Position numbers and translations under genes: made by a program
In this document: positions 46,309 to 58,923 of the stretch, piece by piece
How the letters are laid out: the number at the start of each line of letters is the position of its first letter
How positions within the stretch are numbered: position 1 is the stretch's first letter
From: Heterocephalus glaber
Taxonomy: Eukaryota > Chordata > Mammalia > Rodentia > Bathyergidae
Length of the DNA: 64,000 bases
Assembly: GCF_000247695.1 (NCBI RefSeq)
Contig: NW_004624741.1
Location: 33,986,664 to 34,050,663 of the forward strand
Direction of reading: 5' to 3'
The notes under the pieces: model-generated
Told to the model about the DNA's origin: nothing
Databases searched by the model: none
What the model saw: the letters and a program-made list of their open reading frames with translations, nothing else

Positions 46309-48099
46309 ACTGAGTTCTCAGTTAAGGGTTTTATTGACTATAATAAAAATCTCAACTCTCATTTTGAGTTGTTTGATTCATGTTTGATGTATATTATTAA
46401 ATGTGGATCTACACTTGTGGATTATCTCTTTCTCGCTGTCTGGATATATTTGTTCTTGTTATGGTCGAGTACAAGTTTATGTCTCAAATATCTTATACAG
46501 TTGTTGCATGTTTTATACTAAAACCTGAAAATATACACCTCTGATATATTTTGGTAAACTTTTGAAAATATTTGAGATATTTTTCATCAAAAATAGTCAG
46601 GCACCATAAGGAGTAAGGCATATGTTATGTGTTCCACCTTAACAGATGCTGGTGGTATTGAGAGTACCTCAGGTGCTGGATCTTACCAACCTGGACGAGC
46701 ATAGTGTGTGGTCCTATAAGAAGACCCTGCTGTCTGCACTGTGCTCTTTGCATTTGTTCTTCCACTCAGGCTGGGATAAGTTACAAGGGGATTTGACAGG
46801 GGGACAACTCAGGGCTGAGGACAAAATGGGATGATTAACACTGAGATGCTCACAGGCTCCTTCTGTTGCATCTGCTAAAACCCTTTCCCTATTCAGTGAA
46901 AATCAAGACACAAGAAAGCTGACTTTCCAAAACAATGTAACTTGGAAGTGTTTGGTTTCTCCCTGTAATCCAGATGAAAACATCCAGGCCATGCTGGATC
47001 CATTCAAACTGTGTTGCCATGAAGAGCATGAATCAGAGTGAAGCATGGAGAAAGAAAGAAAGATAACTACTACTGGAAATTCCCTGGAGAGCAAGAAATA
47101 ATGCTTGTACTATGGGGTGCATTTTTCTCATCAAACAGTGCATACAAATTGATTCACACAAAATGGGGTTTATTATTTCTCAGCCTCATGAAAAATAAAT
47201 CTGAATCCTGGTGGATGAAACACATATTAACAACAATTTTTGTGTCTCAGAACTGAATTCCACATTCTCTTCATCTTTCATCTAAAAGTTCTCTCTAGGA
47301 AAACCTCAGCATGGAGGCACTGGTGCCATTTAGCCCCAGTCCAGCACTGGAACAATAGGTGCATCAGGCTCACTGTGTCTCCATACTTATTGCTCCTGGA
47401 AGAACCCAGTGGTGTTTGGCCCCATGCACCTCCTGTCATACAGAGCTCATGACCTGGTGAAGGTCTGGATGGGACTCATCATCCTCTGATGCCTGAGATA
47501 CCTCAACTATCAATGTTTCATCTCTAAAGAGGCTACATCTATTCTCCAGCTTTATCTAGATATAGGTGACAATAAAAATTATGAGTGTAAGCTGCAAATC
47601 TTGATATGATTTTGGTATTCATTGAAATATTTCCCCCAACCAAGCTAATAATTCCATGGGTCTTTTCAAAATATATCTCTACCAGGGTTATCTGTATAAA
47701 TGTTTTCAAAAAATTACTCTTTGAATCATATTTAGTCTTACAAAGGTACAAGGTTAAAATTTTTGAATATTTGAATGTGTTTGTATGAGTTTACTTTGTC
47801 ATATTGTTTAATTCTATCTAAGATTATATGTAAACTTTCTGTCCAGGTTTACTTTTCTGCAGATATTTGAATGAATAAATAAATTGATTTTTAATTTCCA
47901 TGGTTAATTGATAAATTTATTTCACTCTGGTTATTTGTTTTGACTTTACCAAGAACACATTATTTTATTAGAGGATTCTTAAAATTCTATACTGTAATTT
48001 TGTATATTTTTAGGTAATGTCTGTTAGACATTTCCAATTTTGAACATCAAGTCTTTTCTCCTGGGTAGTTTTATTTGTAGAATATTTTATTTTCAAAAA
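46309..48099 (+). repeat. OR14 unit U3, 3' flank
   Basis: Homologous to the 3' flanks of the other units. No coding frame and no L1 at the site used in U2 (near 46385). Confidence 0.7.
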
Positions 48100-49525
48100 A
48101 TTTTTGTTTATTTAGTTATTTACAAACAACAATTGTATGTATTTTTGGGATTCATTGAGATACTGTGATATAATTCATACAAAATGGATCATTTAAATGT
48201 GATAACTGTATCACTCATACTCATCATTTTGCATGTGAAACATTTGAAACATAATGTTCTTTGCAAATGACAAATATATAATGCATTGCTACTATGGTCA
48301 TACTTTCGTGCAAATATGTCCTTGAAGCTTCTTCTTTCTATTGAATTGAAATGTTGTGTATGTTGGTCAATATTTACCCATGACCCATCAAGCCCTTATG
48401 CCTGGATTTGATAACATGAATTTTGCCCTACAGATCTATGATTTCAACGTTATTAGCATCCACATATAAGTGAGTCACGTTGTGTTTGTCTTTCTGAGCC
48501 TTGGTGAATTCCCGTAGCAGAGTCCTCCAGGTGCAGCCATGTTGGTACACAGGAAAGGCCCTCTGCCATTTCACCTCATTACCTTTACCCCTCATCTGAT
48601 GAGGGAACCTAGGTTGCTTCTGATCTTAGCTTTGTGAGCAATGCCACAATGAGGAGGGAGTGCAGGCATTCTTTCAGTAGATTGATTTCAATGCTTTTGG
48701 AAACACACCCAGGGACAAGATTCTTCTATTAGGCAGTAACTATTTTTACGGATTCATAGTTTTATGTCTTGAGGGATCTTCATGGTGTTCTCCATGCTGT
48801 TTGGGCTAATTCATAATGAAGCCCAAGATGATTTTACTTTGCTACTCACCCACACTGACACTTTTTGACCATTTGGCAGTAGTCATCTTAACTAATGTTA
48901 GGTGATGTCTCCTCCTTATTTTAATTGCATTTCCTGATGACTGATGGTAATGAGACTTTTTTCATGTATTTATTGGTGATTTTTGTATTCTTTTGAGAAA
49001 TATCTATGTAGGTGCTCAGCCCATTCTTGGATTGGATTATATGTTTTCTTTGATTTTAATTGTTTCAGTCTCATATATTTGCATATTACTCACATATCAA
49101 TATATTTATTGCAAATATTTTCTCCTAGTTTATGAGTTATCATTTCACTCTGAATTTTTTTCATGTGCTGTGAAAAACTGATTTAAGGCAACCTTACTTG
49201 AATTTCTTCTAGTTGTGAATATGAAATGTTTCACTGTCATTCTTAAAGAGACCATCTTTTCTTTCTCTGTCCTCTGTTCTCAGCACTTTATACTGGATCA
49301 CTGGTTTTGAATGATGGCTCACTCTCTTGAATTATGTACCAATGTGTCTGTCTTCTATGCTACTCTCAGGGTAATTTGATCACAAAAAATTTGTACAAGA
49401 CTTAAAAGTCAAGTAATATGATGATTCCAGCTCTGTCATTTTTCTTCTAGATTGCTTTGAAAAATTGCAAACTTTTATTGTTACATAGAAATCTTAACAT
49501 TTTCTTCATGAAATGCAATGTAGAA
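48100..49525 (-). mobile_element. Old L1 3' end, copy in U3
   Basis: The longest surviving copy of the old minus-strand L1. The plus strand shows the complement of the L1 3' UTR near 48110-48260 and of the ORF2 terminus near 48520-48960, then more ORF2 up to the younger L1. Decayed beyond any open frame. Confidence 0.7.
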
Positions 49526-51620
49526 AATTTTTTTGCTTAAATTTTTATGGGTACATTTTAGGTATACAATACATTTACATTTATCATTGGGTGCTTGTAC
49601 CTGTACATGATGTATCTTAGTTCTTATTTTTCCCCAATACCTGTACTCTCTTCACCCCTCCACCCTTCCCTATTTACATAGATTCATTTCCATATTTTTT
49701 TCTCATAATTTTTCCTTTCCATTCTTTTCTTTCCCTTTCCCCTCCCACCACACCTACCCCTTTGGATCTTTTTCTATTTCAAAGTATAAATTTTTAGTTA
49801 TTAATCCTTTCAATCCTTATTTACACTCTCAGTTTCACACACTAGAGAAACTATTCAGTATTTACACATGTGTGTCCTATTCATTTCACTTAAGAGTATG
49901 GTCTCAATATGCATCCATTTAGCTATAAATGACTCTAGTTTCTCATTCTTTATGGCTGAGTAGTACTCCATTAAAAAAAACCACATCTTCTTTATCCAGT
50001 TTCCAGTTGATGGGCACTTGGGCTGTTTCCAAGTGTTAACTATTACAAACTGTGCTGCTATAAACATGGGTGCACATGTATCTCTGTGGTATTATTCTTT
50101 TAATTCTTTGGGGGAAATACCCAGCAGAAGAATAGCTGGGTCAAATGGGACCTCCAGTCCTAGTACTTTGAGGTACCTCCACACTGATTTCTATAGTGGT
50201 CTCAACATTCTGGACTCCCACCAAAAATGGAGAAAGGTTCCTTTCTCACCACACCACTGCCAGCATTAGTCATTGGTTGATTTCTTGAAAGCAGCCATTC
50301 TTTGTGGGGTAAGGTGGAATCTCAGTGTTGTTTTCATCTGCATCTCTTGAATGACCAGTGATGTTGGACATTTTTTCATATGTTTATTTGCTGCTTTTAC
50401 TTCTTTGTCTGAGAAATGTCTGTTCATTTCAGATGCCATATTTGAATTGGCTCTTTGAATTTGGGGTGTCTGATTTTTTTCAATTCTTTATATATTCTAG
50501 ATAGTAGTCCTTTTTCTGAATTACAGCTGGTAAATATTTTTCCCACATTGTAGGTTGTCTGTTAGCTCTGTTAGTGCTTTCTCTTGCAGTGCAGAAGCTT
50601 TTTAATAAGATGAAATCCCAGTTGTTGATTCTTTCTGCTAGTTTCCATGCTATTGAGGCTTTGTTCATAAAGTCATTTCCTATGCCAATATCTTCAAGAG
50701 TTCTACCTAACTTATCTTCCAGCAAGTTTAGTGTTTCTGTCTTAATATTTAGATCTTTAATCCACTTTATCTTACTTTAGTGCATGGTGATATATATGGG
50801 TCTAGTTTTAATCTTTGGCAGGTTGAAATCCAGTTTTTCCAACACCATTTTTTAAATAGGCTATCTTTCCTCCAATGAGGGTGGTTGGCTCCTTTGTCAA
50901 AGATGAGGTGGCTGAGTATGACTGAGTATGTGTCTTCTAATTTATTCCACTGATCCTCTGGTCTGTTTCTTTTCCAGTACCATGCTGTTTTTATCACAGT
51001 AGCTTTGTAGTATATGGCTTCAAGTTGGGGATTTTGATACCCCCAGCCATGTCTCTTGCCCAGAAATGCTTTTGCTATTCTAGGTCTCTTCTGGTTCCAA
51101 ATAAATTTTTGGATTGTTTTCTCCAGTTCTGTGAAGTATATTGTTCGAATTTCAATCAGCATTGCATTAAATTTATATAGCAGTTTAGGAAGTATGACCA
51201 TTTTCACTATATTGGTTGTCCTACCCATGAAGAAGGGATGTCTTTTCATTTTCTTATATCCTCCTTGATCTCCTTTTTCAGGGTGCTGTAGTTTTCAGGA
51301 TAGAGGTCTTTTGCTTCCTTTGTTAGATTGATTCCTAGATATTTCATTTTTGGGATGCTATTATAAAAGGAATTGTTTCCCTAATTTCTCTCTCAGTGAG
51401 TCTGCTATTCGTGTATAAGAAGGGTATTGTTTCTTGAGCATTGACCGTATATCCAGCTACTCTACCAAATCTGTCAATTAAGTCTAGAAGTCTTTTGGTA
51501 GAGTTTTTTGGGTCTTCTATGTAAAGTATCATATCATCAGCAAATAATGACAGTTTCACTTCTTCCTTTCCTATCTTTATTCCTTTTATTTCTTTTTCTT
51601 TTCCAATTGCTACCACAGCC
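49526..51620 (-). mobile_element. L1, 5'-truncated, 2.1 kb, in U3
   Basis: The best-preserved L1 in the window. On the minus strand ORF2 reads from the reverse transcriptase core (FADDMILY in 51344-51631) through [25 protein letters not shown] and [16 protein letters not shown] (50767-51249), then broken frames near 50480-50725, to the ORF2 end (EYYSAIKNEKL in 49855-50067) and 3' UTR with C/T-rich complement (49560-49800). The catalytic FADD box is intact, but the endonuclease and ORF1 are absent and stops interrupt it. It is truncated in ORF2 and lies within sequence homologous to U1 at about 22880. Confidence 0.92.
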
Positions 51621-51945
51621 TTTTGACTCAATTCACACAGGAAGAGTGGACCATGTGCTGTGAGCTCATCGAGCTCTGACCAGCTGTATCACAGCACTGA
51701 AACCACATCACCACCTCCACTGTGGTTCAGACCTAAAATGCCCCGCACAGCCTCCTGATTGTGATGGTGATGGATCTTGGTGCTGTCCTCAGAGTAGGTT
51801 CACTCGCTGAGAATCTCAGGATCCCACTGTGCAGTGAGGAGGCCATATGAATGGAGGAGGCTCTTGGGGGGTGAGTTGCAAGGGTGGCTTTTTCTCCCTG
51901 GATTTTCCTCCTGCCTGCTGGCTGCATGGGGTGTGAACTTTCCCT
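51621..51945. repeat. Duplicated non-coding DNA shared with U1
   Basis: Matches 22900-23240. Flanked by the L1 on the left and the retroviral remnant on the right. Confidence 0.7.
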
Positions 51946-52477
51946 TATATATAAATATATATAGCCTCCTTTATATATTTTTCTTTATCCTGCTTTGTAT
52001 AAACTTTTTATAACAATCTTGGCTGCAGTTGCTTGGACTTTAAAGTGTCCTTCTGTTACTGTTTTTCCTCTGGGCTCTGACAGTTATGTCTTCAAGCTTG
52101 ACTGGCTGCCAGCAGACTTTCATGTAACCCTGAGTCAGTTCTCTTATCAGCAGCAGAAAGCAGAGAGAAAAGCAAGTTAACCCCATAATTGTAATATAAG
52201 AATATATAATGCACAAGAAATGTTTTCAGCATATTAATTTAAAAAATACAAAACTAAGTTGGAATCTAAAAGTAATTTTTTCAAGTAGCTAAGATTTGTA
52301 ATTAGGGGCTCTTCTTGTGACCCTGGGTTTGCTCTCACACCAGAGCAGGAGAATTTTAGAGTTGACTCCATTTTTATTGGCGGTCAGGGAGTTGGGCCTT
52401 TCTTTCTTCTTTTTGTAATGACATTTCCTTCATAATCAAATTTGGAGCAGAACCAACTAGCCCAGTAATATTCTTTT

Positions 52478-52592
52478 TTTTTTTTTTTTGCATTTAGGGC
52501 ATTTTTGCTTTATTTCTGTCTCTTTTTCTTTATTGTTGTCTTTACAATCCTTTAGAAATGTGCCCCTTTGCACAATTATAACATTTTTGCAG
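52478..52592 (-). pseudogene. gag nucleocapsid-like fragment, antisense
   Basis: Minus-strand reading shows two degraded zinc knuckles. The first reads KCYNCAKGH before the frame shifts. The second begins KCPKC, is split by an A run, and continues YYWASWFCSK, where betaretroviral knuckles have a histidine before WA. One-base changes and stops break it. The order and spacing of both knuckles make a class II retroviral source likely. Confidence 0.5.
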
Positions 52593-53239
52593 CTTTAGTC
52601 CAGTATGAAGCACTGCACATTACAAAACTCAGTTCCAACAATAAAAAGAAAAAATTTATCACTCAAGCTGAACAGATGCTGCAAAGCACAAGAATTACTT
52701 TTACTTCTAAAAACATGTTTTTTTTCAAAGATCATGTAAGTCAAATATAGCTCCAAAATTACAAAAGTAAAAAGGCTCCTTATCTTTGTGAGTTTGCTGA
52801 GACATAAACCTCAAGTAAGTGATATCATTTATGGGGCTCATCTTCTTACCTCACCTGTCTTAGATATAGTTACATTGGAAAATCCATGATCACTTCTTTC
52901 CTCTAATGACATCTCACATATAGACAAAATTTAACTGCCACCTCCTAGTGCTTTAAGGACTGCAGGAGGGTCTAAAACCACTCTGGCTATTCCAGTGGTT
53001 GGCACCTTAAGCCTACAAATGGTACTTCCTGACAAAAAAGAAAATCTGGCTCAAGAAATATCCACAAGCTCTTCAGACACACAGTTAACTTATTTGTGAT
53101 GATGGTTGTTGTATTATGTGCATCACATCTATTGCATGTAGCCATTTAGAGTCCTAAGTGGAAATTCAACACCTTTTCTGTTTCCCTTCACACAAATCTG
53201 GGGGGAGATTTTACTAATCTCTAGGGCCAACCACAGGCC

Positions 53240-53538
53240 CAATTTCATAATTCACAGTGGGAGCTGGGAATGTCTTCTTAAATCACCTTAATGATATTGC
53301 ATATTGGACCAACCCCAAAACGTGGTTTGCTGGTCTCAACCTTCACATTGGATTCTTACTCCTGTTGGGATTATATTTTTGCTGTTTTTCTTACAGTCCT
53401 CAATGCCCTTTGTATGCTATTCCAGGGGACACTCTGTGCTGAGCTCATGATGACCTTCCTGCATGAGGCCCAGTACAAATCACGCTATTTTTCTGTCTTC
53501 CTCCCCCTGACTGATTTTGTAAAACAAAAAGGGGGAAA
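53240..53538 (+). pseudogene. Retroviral env C-terminus and polypurine tract
   Basis: The frame 53257-53442 gives PKTWFAGLNLHIGFLLLLGL, a transmembrane anchor with the usual lead-in. In the next frame it is followed by a cytoplasmic tail with HEAQYKSRYFSVF (in 53291-53569). The run AAAACAAAAAGGGGGAAA (53521-53538) is a polypurine tract, after which TGTGGGGGAC looks like an LTR start at 53539. This order, env end then polypurine tract then LTR, is diagnostic of a provirus 3' end. Confidence 0.7.
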
Positions 53539-54010
53539 TGTGGGGGACTTGCAAGGAGTGAATGATTAAACTGAATGGTGAAAATGTGGGACAAAAGGGC
53601 ACAAATAATTACACTGCAGGGGAGGCAAAAGCACACAGACTGTGCTGATATTCAAATGTTTAAACAATGAGAATCTTAGATCAGTAAAGCACATTGTATC
53701 TGGCCATGTCCCTCCCATTTCCCCAAGAAAACTGTCTAGCCTTAAGAGAGCTCCTGGCCCAAACTATGTTTTCCCTGCTCTTTCTCTCACAGTAAGATTC
53801 TAAACAAACCCAGAGCATTCTCTGAGGAGTCCTCTTCATTCTCCCAGAGTCTCCTTGATACCTGAGTGCTCTCTCTGTGGAGAAACAGCCCCTCTGTGAC
53901 TCCTAGAGACTGAACCACATCTCATCTCCAAGTAATCTTCTCATCCTCAGTGCTGCCCATGGTCCATCACTGTGACAGATGCTCTCATGTGGCAGAGGAA
54001 TAGGAAATCT
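53539..54010 (+). repeat. Probable 3' LTR of the remnant
   Basis: Begins TGTGGGGGAC after the polypurine tract. The right end is uncertain and estimated from where homology with U1 returns (about 54040). No clear TATA box or AATAAA in the expected order was found. Confidence 0.45.
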
Positions 54011-54030
54011 GCAACTAAATTGTGAAGCTC

Positions 54031-56860
54031 ATTTTATCCAATATTTTACTGTGCCAATTCCTGTTAATGAAAAAAGTCAACCTTCTACAGTCCCAACAAT
54101 ATCATACCATTGAGTTCCTGATGTTTTGCATCATTACATTAATGGCACTTATTCCAATTTTTTGGAAGTTGTATTTTAAACACATACTTTAACATTTTTG
54201 GAGATTTGTACCAGAGACATTCTCATACCTTTTCCTTTCCAAAATTTTTCATCCTCCCAACTGTAATTCTGCACTCCAGAAACACTAACTTCATGTTTAC
54301 CTTTCCCCTAATGCAGAGAAAATTATTAATTCCTAATTTCTTTTTATGTATTTTTGGATACACACTGTTCTGACAGAGTATATAAACAAGAATATAGTTT
54401 AGCAGCATTTATCTGACTTGTGTACTGTGGAGATTCAGGAGATCTACCAGAACAAATCATCAGGGCATGGTTTATTGCATAAATAAGAAATGCAGTAAAA
54501 CACACACAATGGTTCCTGAAGTGTTAAAGTCAGTACGATTTAGCTAAATTTAGAAATACATTTATATGACAATATTTTTCTTATGTAATAAAAGTCAAGC
54601 TTATTCATTTCAGGATTGACATTTCCAACATATGACTAATTGTTTATAATCTTCCAATTTTGGGAAAAACAGTTATTATTCTCTTTTTGTATTTTAAAAA
54701 CTAAAATTCAGGACAATTACTTTGTTACTAACTAGTCCTACTATTGAAGTTCACTGCCAACATAAAACAAATTTTATAATGTAGTTTTTATTCTAGCTTA
54801 TTCAGCCAAGAAGGAACTGTAAAGCTATCATGACACTGTGGAATAATATGTCCAAGAAATGTGCACTACACATAGCACAGGAACAGTGTGTATTGCTCTC
54901 CAGTATCAGAAATGAATTAATAACATGAGTGAACTACCAATAAGTTGCTTCACAGGGACATATTTCTGGTGCACATTCTACAAAATTTCACTTTGAGAAG
55001 GCCAAAGGTTTTGTAATTGATTGAGTCACCCAATATTTCAATTAACCAATTAATCTAAATTGTTAGTTTTCCAGAATAGTAACCTATTTGTAAAAGGATT
55101 CAACTGTATTTTATTTCATTTGTATGTATTACTGATTTTCCAACTTTTAATCATATATGTGTGGAAATCACTCAATTTGAATTACACTACAGGCATTGAA
55201 GATTTTTTCCCACATTTTTGTCTTTTAAATTCTTTAATTTTAGTACCTTTCCAATTTTCAGTTTGAACATTTATGGCTTGCTCTATTTTAAATGTATTTT
55301 ATGTTCATGAGCACATACAATATGTCTTGTAAGTCCATGCCTAGCATCCAAGGAACATAGTTGTAACATTTGAGTTCTAGCAGGCTTGAGCAGCCCCTAC
55401 TCTTGGCCCATATTTCCTACTTTGGTCAAATTTCTCATCTGTGCCAGCAAATATCTGCCCACAACTTAAAAGAGAAAATGTTTAATTTTGCTCTTGATTA
55501 CAATGAATTCAGTCCTTGTTCACCTAGCTGTAAGATAGGAAAATCATTGCAAAAGGACATAGAAAAACAGGAAACAGAGCAAGAAGACAGCAGAAGATAG
55601 GAAGGGGCCATAGACTCAATATAGACCTTCAGGTCATGTCTCCATGACCTGGACACACCCAGAAAAGTACTTTACTAATCATCTAGGTTGTTCCTGACAC
55701 AGTCAGTGTCAGTCTTTTCAATGAATGGCAAAATTCTTGAGCATTGATGCCGCTATTTGATACCATGATCATTTATGTATTTGTTCCAAGTATGGAAGTT
55801 ACATTTGAGAAAGACCAGTTAGTTGGGTGATTATTTACATTCTTATTTTGTTCACTATTTTAACCTTGGTGAGACCACCTGCCATGTACTATATATATGA
55901 GCATACAACACCTAGAGAGACAGGGCACAAGAGGAGACAATTACAATGCCTAGTGGGAGGTAATAATCAAGTGACTGAGCACACTCAGCAAGATCATTCA
56001 CGAATCAACCAAGCAAATAGAAACACACCCTGACTGAGCCAGAAGAAGTACTTGAATTGTGGACATAAGTATCTGGGGTGTTGGTTTCTTTCAGCAGAGA
56101 TTCTGCCACTTCAGATGTAATTACCCAACTACAGCAGGATGCATTGACTGCCACCTCATTCAGCCTTGTTCACCTAAGGAATGGTGCAACAAAGTCATGT
56201 TATTTAAAACTAATTTAGCAACAGAATTGGAGTTTTCTGGGCAACTGTAGTCTTTGCAATAGATTTAGAAATAGCATCCTGTGTTTGAAATAGATTTCTT
56301 ATTGTAATTTTATTTTCCTTTATTCAAAGCCAGTCTGAAAGCATTTTCCAAAGAGATGCCCACTTATATGTGCTAAATTATTCTTCATGCCTTAGTGCAA
56401 ATTAAGAGTTATAGACAAATAAGCAATTCCAATCAGGCATAGAGTGAAAATGGTTCTAATCCGTTGTCTTTCCATTCATTGGCCCATGAACTTGCACACA
56501 TGTCCAGTGAGTCATCCCATCCCTCAGATAAAATGCATCCTGGGGATTCATAGAAGGTAGCGCCCTGTTTGATGCCTTGGGCCATAGTTTCCACCTTTAG
56601 GGAAGCACTAGTAATATGGATATCTCAGGCTCTGTTATCAAAGTCTAAGATACACTTGAATGCAACTGAAGTTTACAAGGTCGGGGATGTTAATTTGTCT
56701 CTAAAGTATTGCATTATCTTTCATTTGCTTTTCTTATTCAATTTCTAGCTTAATGTAATCATACAGCCATCGATGTAGGATATGCCTGGTGCTAAAGTGA
56801 AGTTAGCTCTTTGAGTGTGTGAACATAAAAGCCTAACCCTAAAGGATAAAATATTGTGCT
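54031..56860. repeat. Duplicated spacer alpha, copy 2
   Basis: 54040-55050 matches 23550-24580, and 54930-56860 matches 13985-15890. No gene. Unlike copy 1 it has no OR2L-like sequence at 54.93 kb; the homologous DNA continues smoothly into U1-like sequence. Confidence 0.78.
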
Positions 56861-57905
56861 TTTCAGCAAGAGAAACAACCAGCTGTGTGAAGAGACAACC
56901 CACAATGTGGGAAAAAATCTTCACCTGCTTTTCCTCAAAGGTCTACTATCTCAAATCTATAAAGAACTTAAAAAGATCAGACCTCCAAAATTTAAAGACT
57001 CAATCCAAAAATTGGCATCTGAAATGAACAGACATTTCTCAGACAAAGAAGTAGAAATAGCAATTAAATACATGAAAAAATGTTCAACTTCAATGGTCAT
57101 TTGAGAGATGCAAATGAAAACAATGCTGAAATTCCACCTCACTCCAGAAAGAATGGCTGCTATCATGAAATCAACCAATAACAAATGATAGCAGGGCTGT
57201 GGGGAAAGAGGAACACTGCTCCACTGCTGGTGGGAGTGTAGACTGGTGAGATCACTGTGCAAATCAGTACAGAGATATCTCAAAGAACTAGGACTGGAAG
57301 TCCCCTTTGACCCAGCTCGTCCCCTGCTGGGTATCTTCCCCAAAGAATTAAAAGAATCATACCAGTGATATATGTGCACCCATGTTCACAGCAGCACAAT
57401 TTGTAATAGCTAAAACTTGGAAACACCCAAATGCCCATCAACTGGAGACTGGATAAAGAAAATGTGTGGGTTTTTTTTAATAAAATGGAGTACTACTCAA
57501 CCATAAAAATGAGAAATTAAAGACATTTATAGCTAAATGGATGTACATTGAGGTGATACTCTTAAGTGAAATAAATAGGACACACATGTATATATACCAA
57601 ATAGTTTCTCTGTTGTGAGAAACTGAAAGTGTAAATAAAGAGCAATTTGTATAATTGATAATGTGAAATAGGAAGAGAAGGGGCAAAGGGGAAGGGGAAG
57701 TGGGAGAGGTAGGGGAAAGGAAAGAAGGGAATGTAATTAATATGAGAAAATGGAACAATGGAAACAAAATCTTTTTAAATAGGGAGGGGTGGAGGGGTTG
57801 AAGGAAGGGCTGGGCAAGGGTGAAAAATAAGAACCAAGAGAGATTATGTAAAGGTGCAAATTTCCAATGATGAATGTCATTATATTGCATACCTAAAATG
57901 TTCCA
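56861..57905 (+). mobile_element. L1 ORF2 C-terminal part and 3' UTR
   Basis: Inserted in spacer alpha copy 2 right after a point matching 15890. ORF2 pieces: QPTMWEKIFTCFSSK, MNRHFSDKEVEIAIKYMKKC, then decayed sequence to 57590. The 3' UTR has the purine-rich block (57660-57800) and ends near 57905 without the full AATAAAAG terminus. Confidence 0.85.
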
Positions 57906-58190
57906 ATGATTGGAATGAGTAATCCATAATGCAAAATAGGAGGAAAAGTCCAAAGGGGTAGGGGTAGTGGGAGGGGCAGGGGAAAGGAAAGAAGGAAAAG
58001 GAAAAATGATGAGAAATGGAAAAAATGGAAATAAAGTCTTTGTAAATAGGAAAGGGTGGTGGGGGTGAAGGGGGGGCTAGGAATGGCAAAAGATAAGAAC
58101 CAAGGTGCATTATATAAAGGTACAATTCCCAATGAGAAATGTAATTGTGTTGTATACCTACAATGTACCAATAAAAGAATTTTAAAGAAA
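57906..58190 (+). mobile_element. Second L1 3' UTR in tandem
   Basis: Repeats the 3' UTR of the preceding element from the AAAATAGGAGG stretch through the purine-rich block to CCAATAAAAGAATTT near 58168-58182. It is either a separate insertion at the tail of the first or a tandem duplication of the 3' UTR. Confidence 0.75.
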
Positions 58191-58253
58191 TACTTTTGTG
58201 TGCTTCATTTTTATTAAGGGTCACACAAGCACACTAATTAAAAGTCTATTGGA

Positions 58254-58923
58254 CCTTTTCTTCCTATTTTACATTATCGATTATTCATTCTAGTCATTCG
58301 CACATTTTAGGTATACAATATAATGACATTCATCAATGGAAATTTGCACATTTACATAGTCTCTCTTGGTTCTTATTTTTCACCCTTGCCCAGCCCTCCG
58401 TTCAACCCCTGAAGTCCTCCCTATTTACAAAGATTTTGTTCCTATTTTTCCATTTTCCCATATTAATCCCATTCCCTTCTGTCCTTTCCCCTAGCCCTCC
58501 CACTTTCTTCCCCTTTGCCCTTTTTCTTCCTATTTCACATTACCTATTATACATTTAGTCCTTATTTACACTTTCAGTTTCTCACACCAGAGAAACTATT
58601 CAGTATTTACACATGTGTGTCCTATTTATTTCACTTAAGAGTGTCGCCTCAATGTGCATCCACTTAGCTATAAATGTCTCTAATTTCTCAGGGGCAGGGG
58701 TAGTGGGAGGGGCAAGGGAAAAGAAAGAAGGGAAGGGAAAAATGGTGAGAAATGGAAATAAAATCTTTGTAAATAGGGAAGTGTGGAGGGCATGAAGGGA
58801 GGGCTAGGAATGGGGAAAAAATAAGAACCAAGATGCATTATGTAAAGGTACAATTCCCAATGAGAAATGTAATTGTGTTGTATACCTACAATGTACCAAT
58901 AAAAGAATTTAATACAAAAAAAC
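58254..58923 (+). mobile_element. L1 3' UTR with inverted 5' part, in U4
   Basis: 58254-58685 is L1 3' UTR and ORF2-end complement (minus); 58690-58920 is L1 3' UTR on the plus strand ending in AATAAAAGAATTT and a short A run. Flanks TCTATTGGA (58245-58253 and 58924-58932) are duplicated, and U1 has the single empty site near 17020. A 5' inversion in one insertion. Confidence 0.85.

Larger units (their letters stand above)
51946..54030. mobile_element. Degraded endogenous retrovirus remnant, mixed orientation
   Basis: Absent from the matching place in U1 (about 23240-23540). It holds an antisense nucleocapsid-like piece and a sense env tail with LTR start (both listed separately). Left parts may include LTR sequence (TTTGTATAAACTTTTTATAA near 51995-52014). 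The boundaries are set by loss of homology with U1, not by target duplications, which I could not find. Confidence 0.55.

Noticed and set aside
57477..58224. Proline- and phenylalanine-rich proteins in the minus-strand frames
   Set aside because: They are translations of the complement of the L1 purine-rich 3' UTR. Similar frames occur at 32855, 33986, 35538 and 44737 for the same reason.
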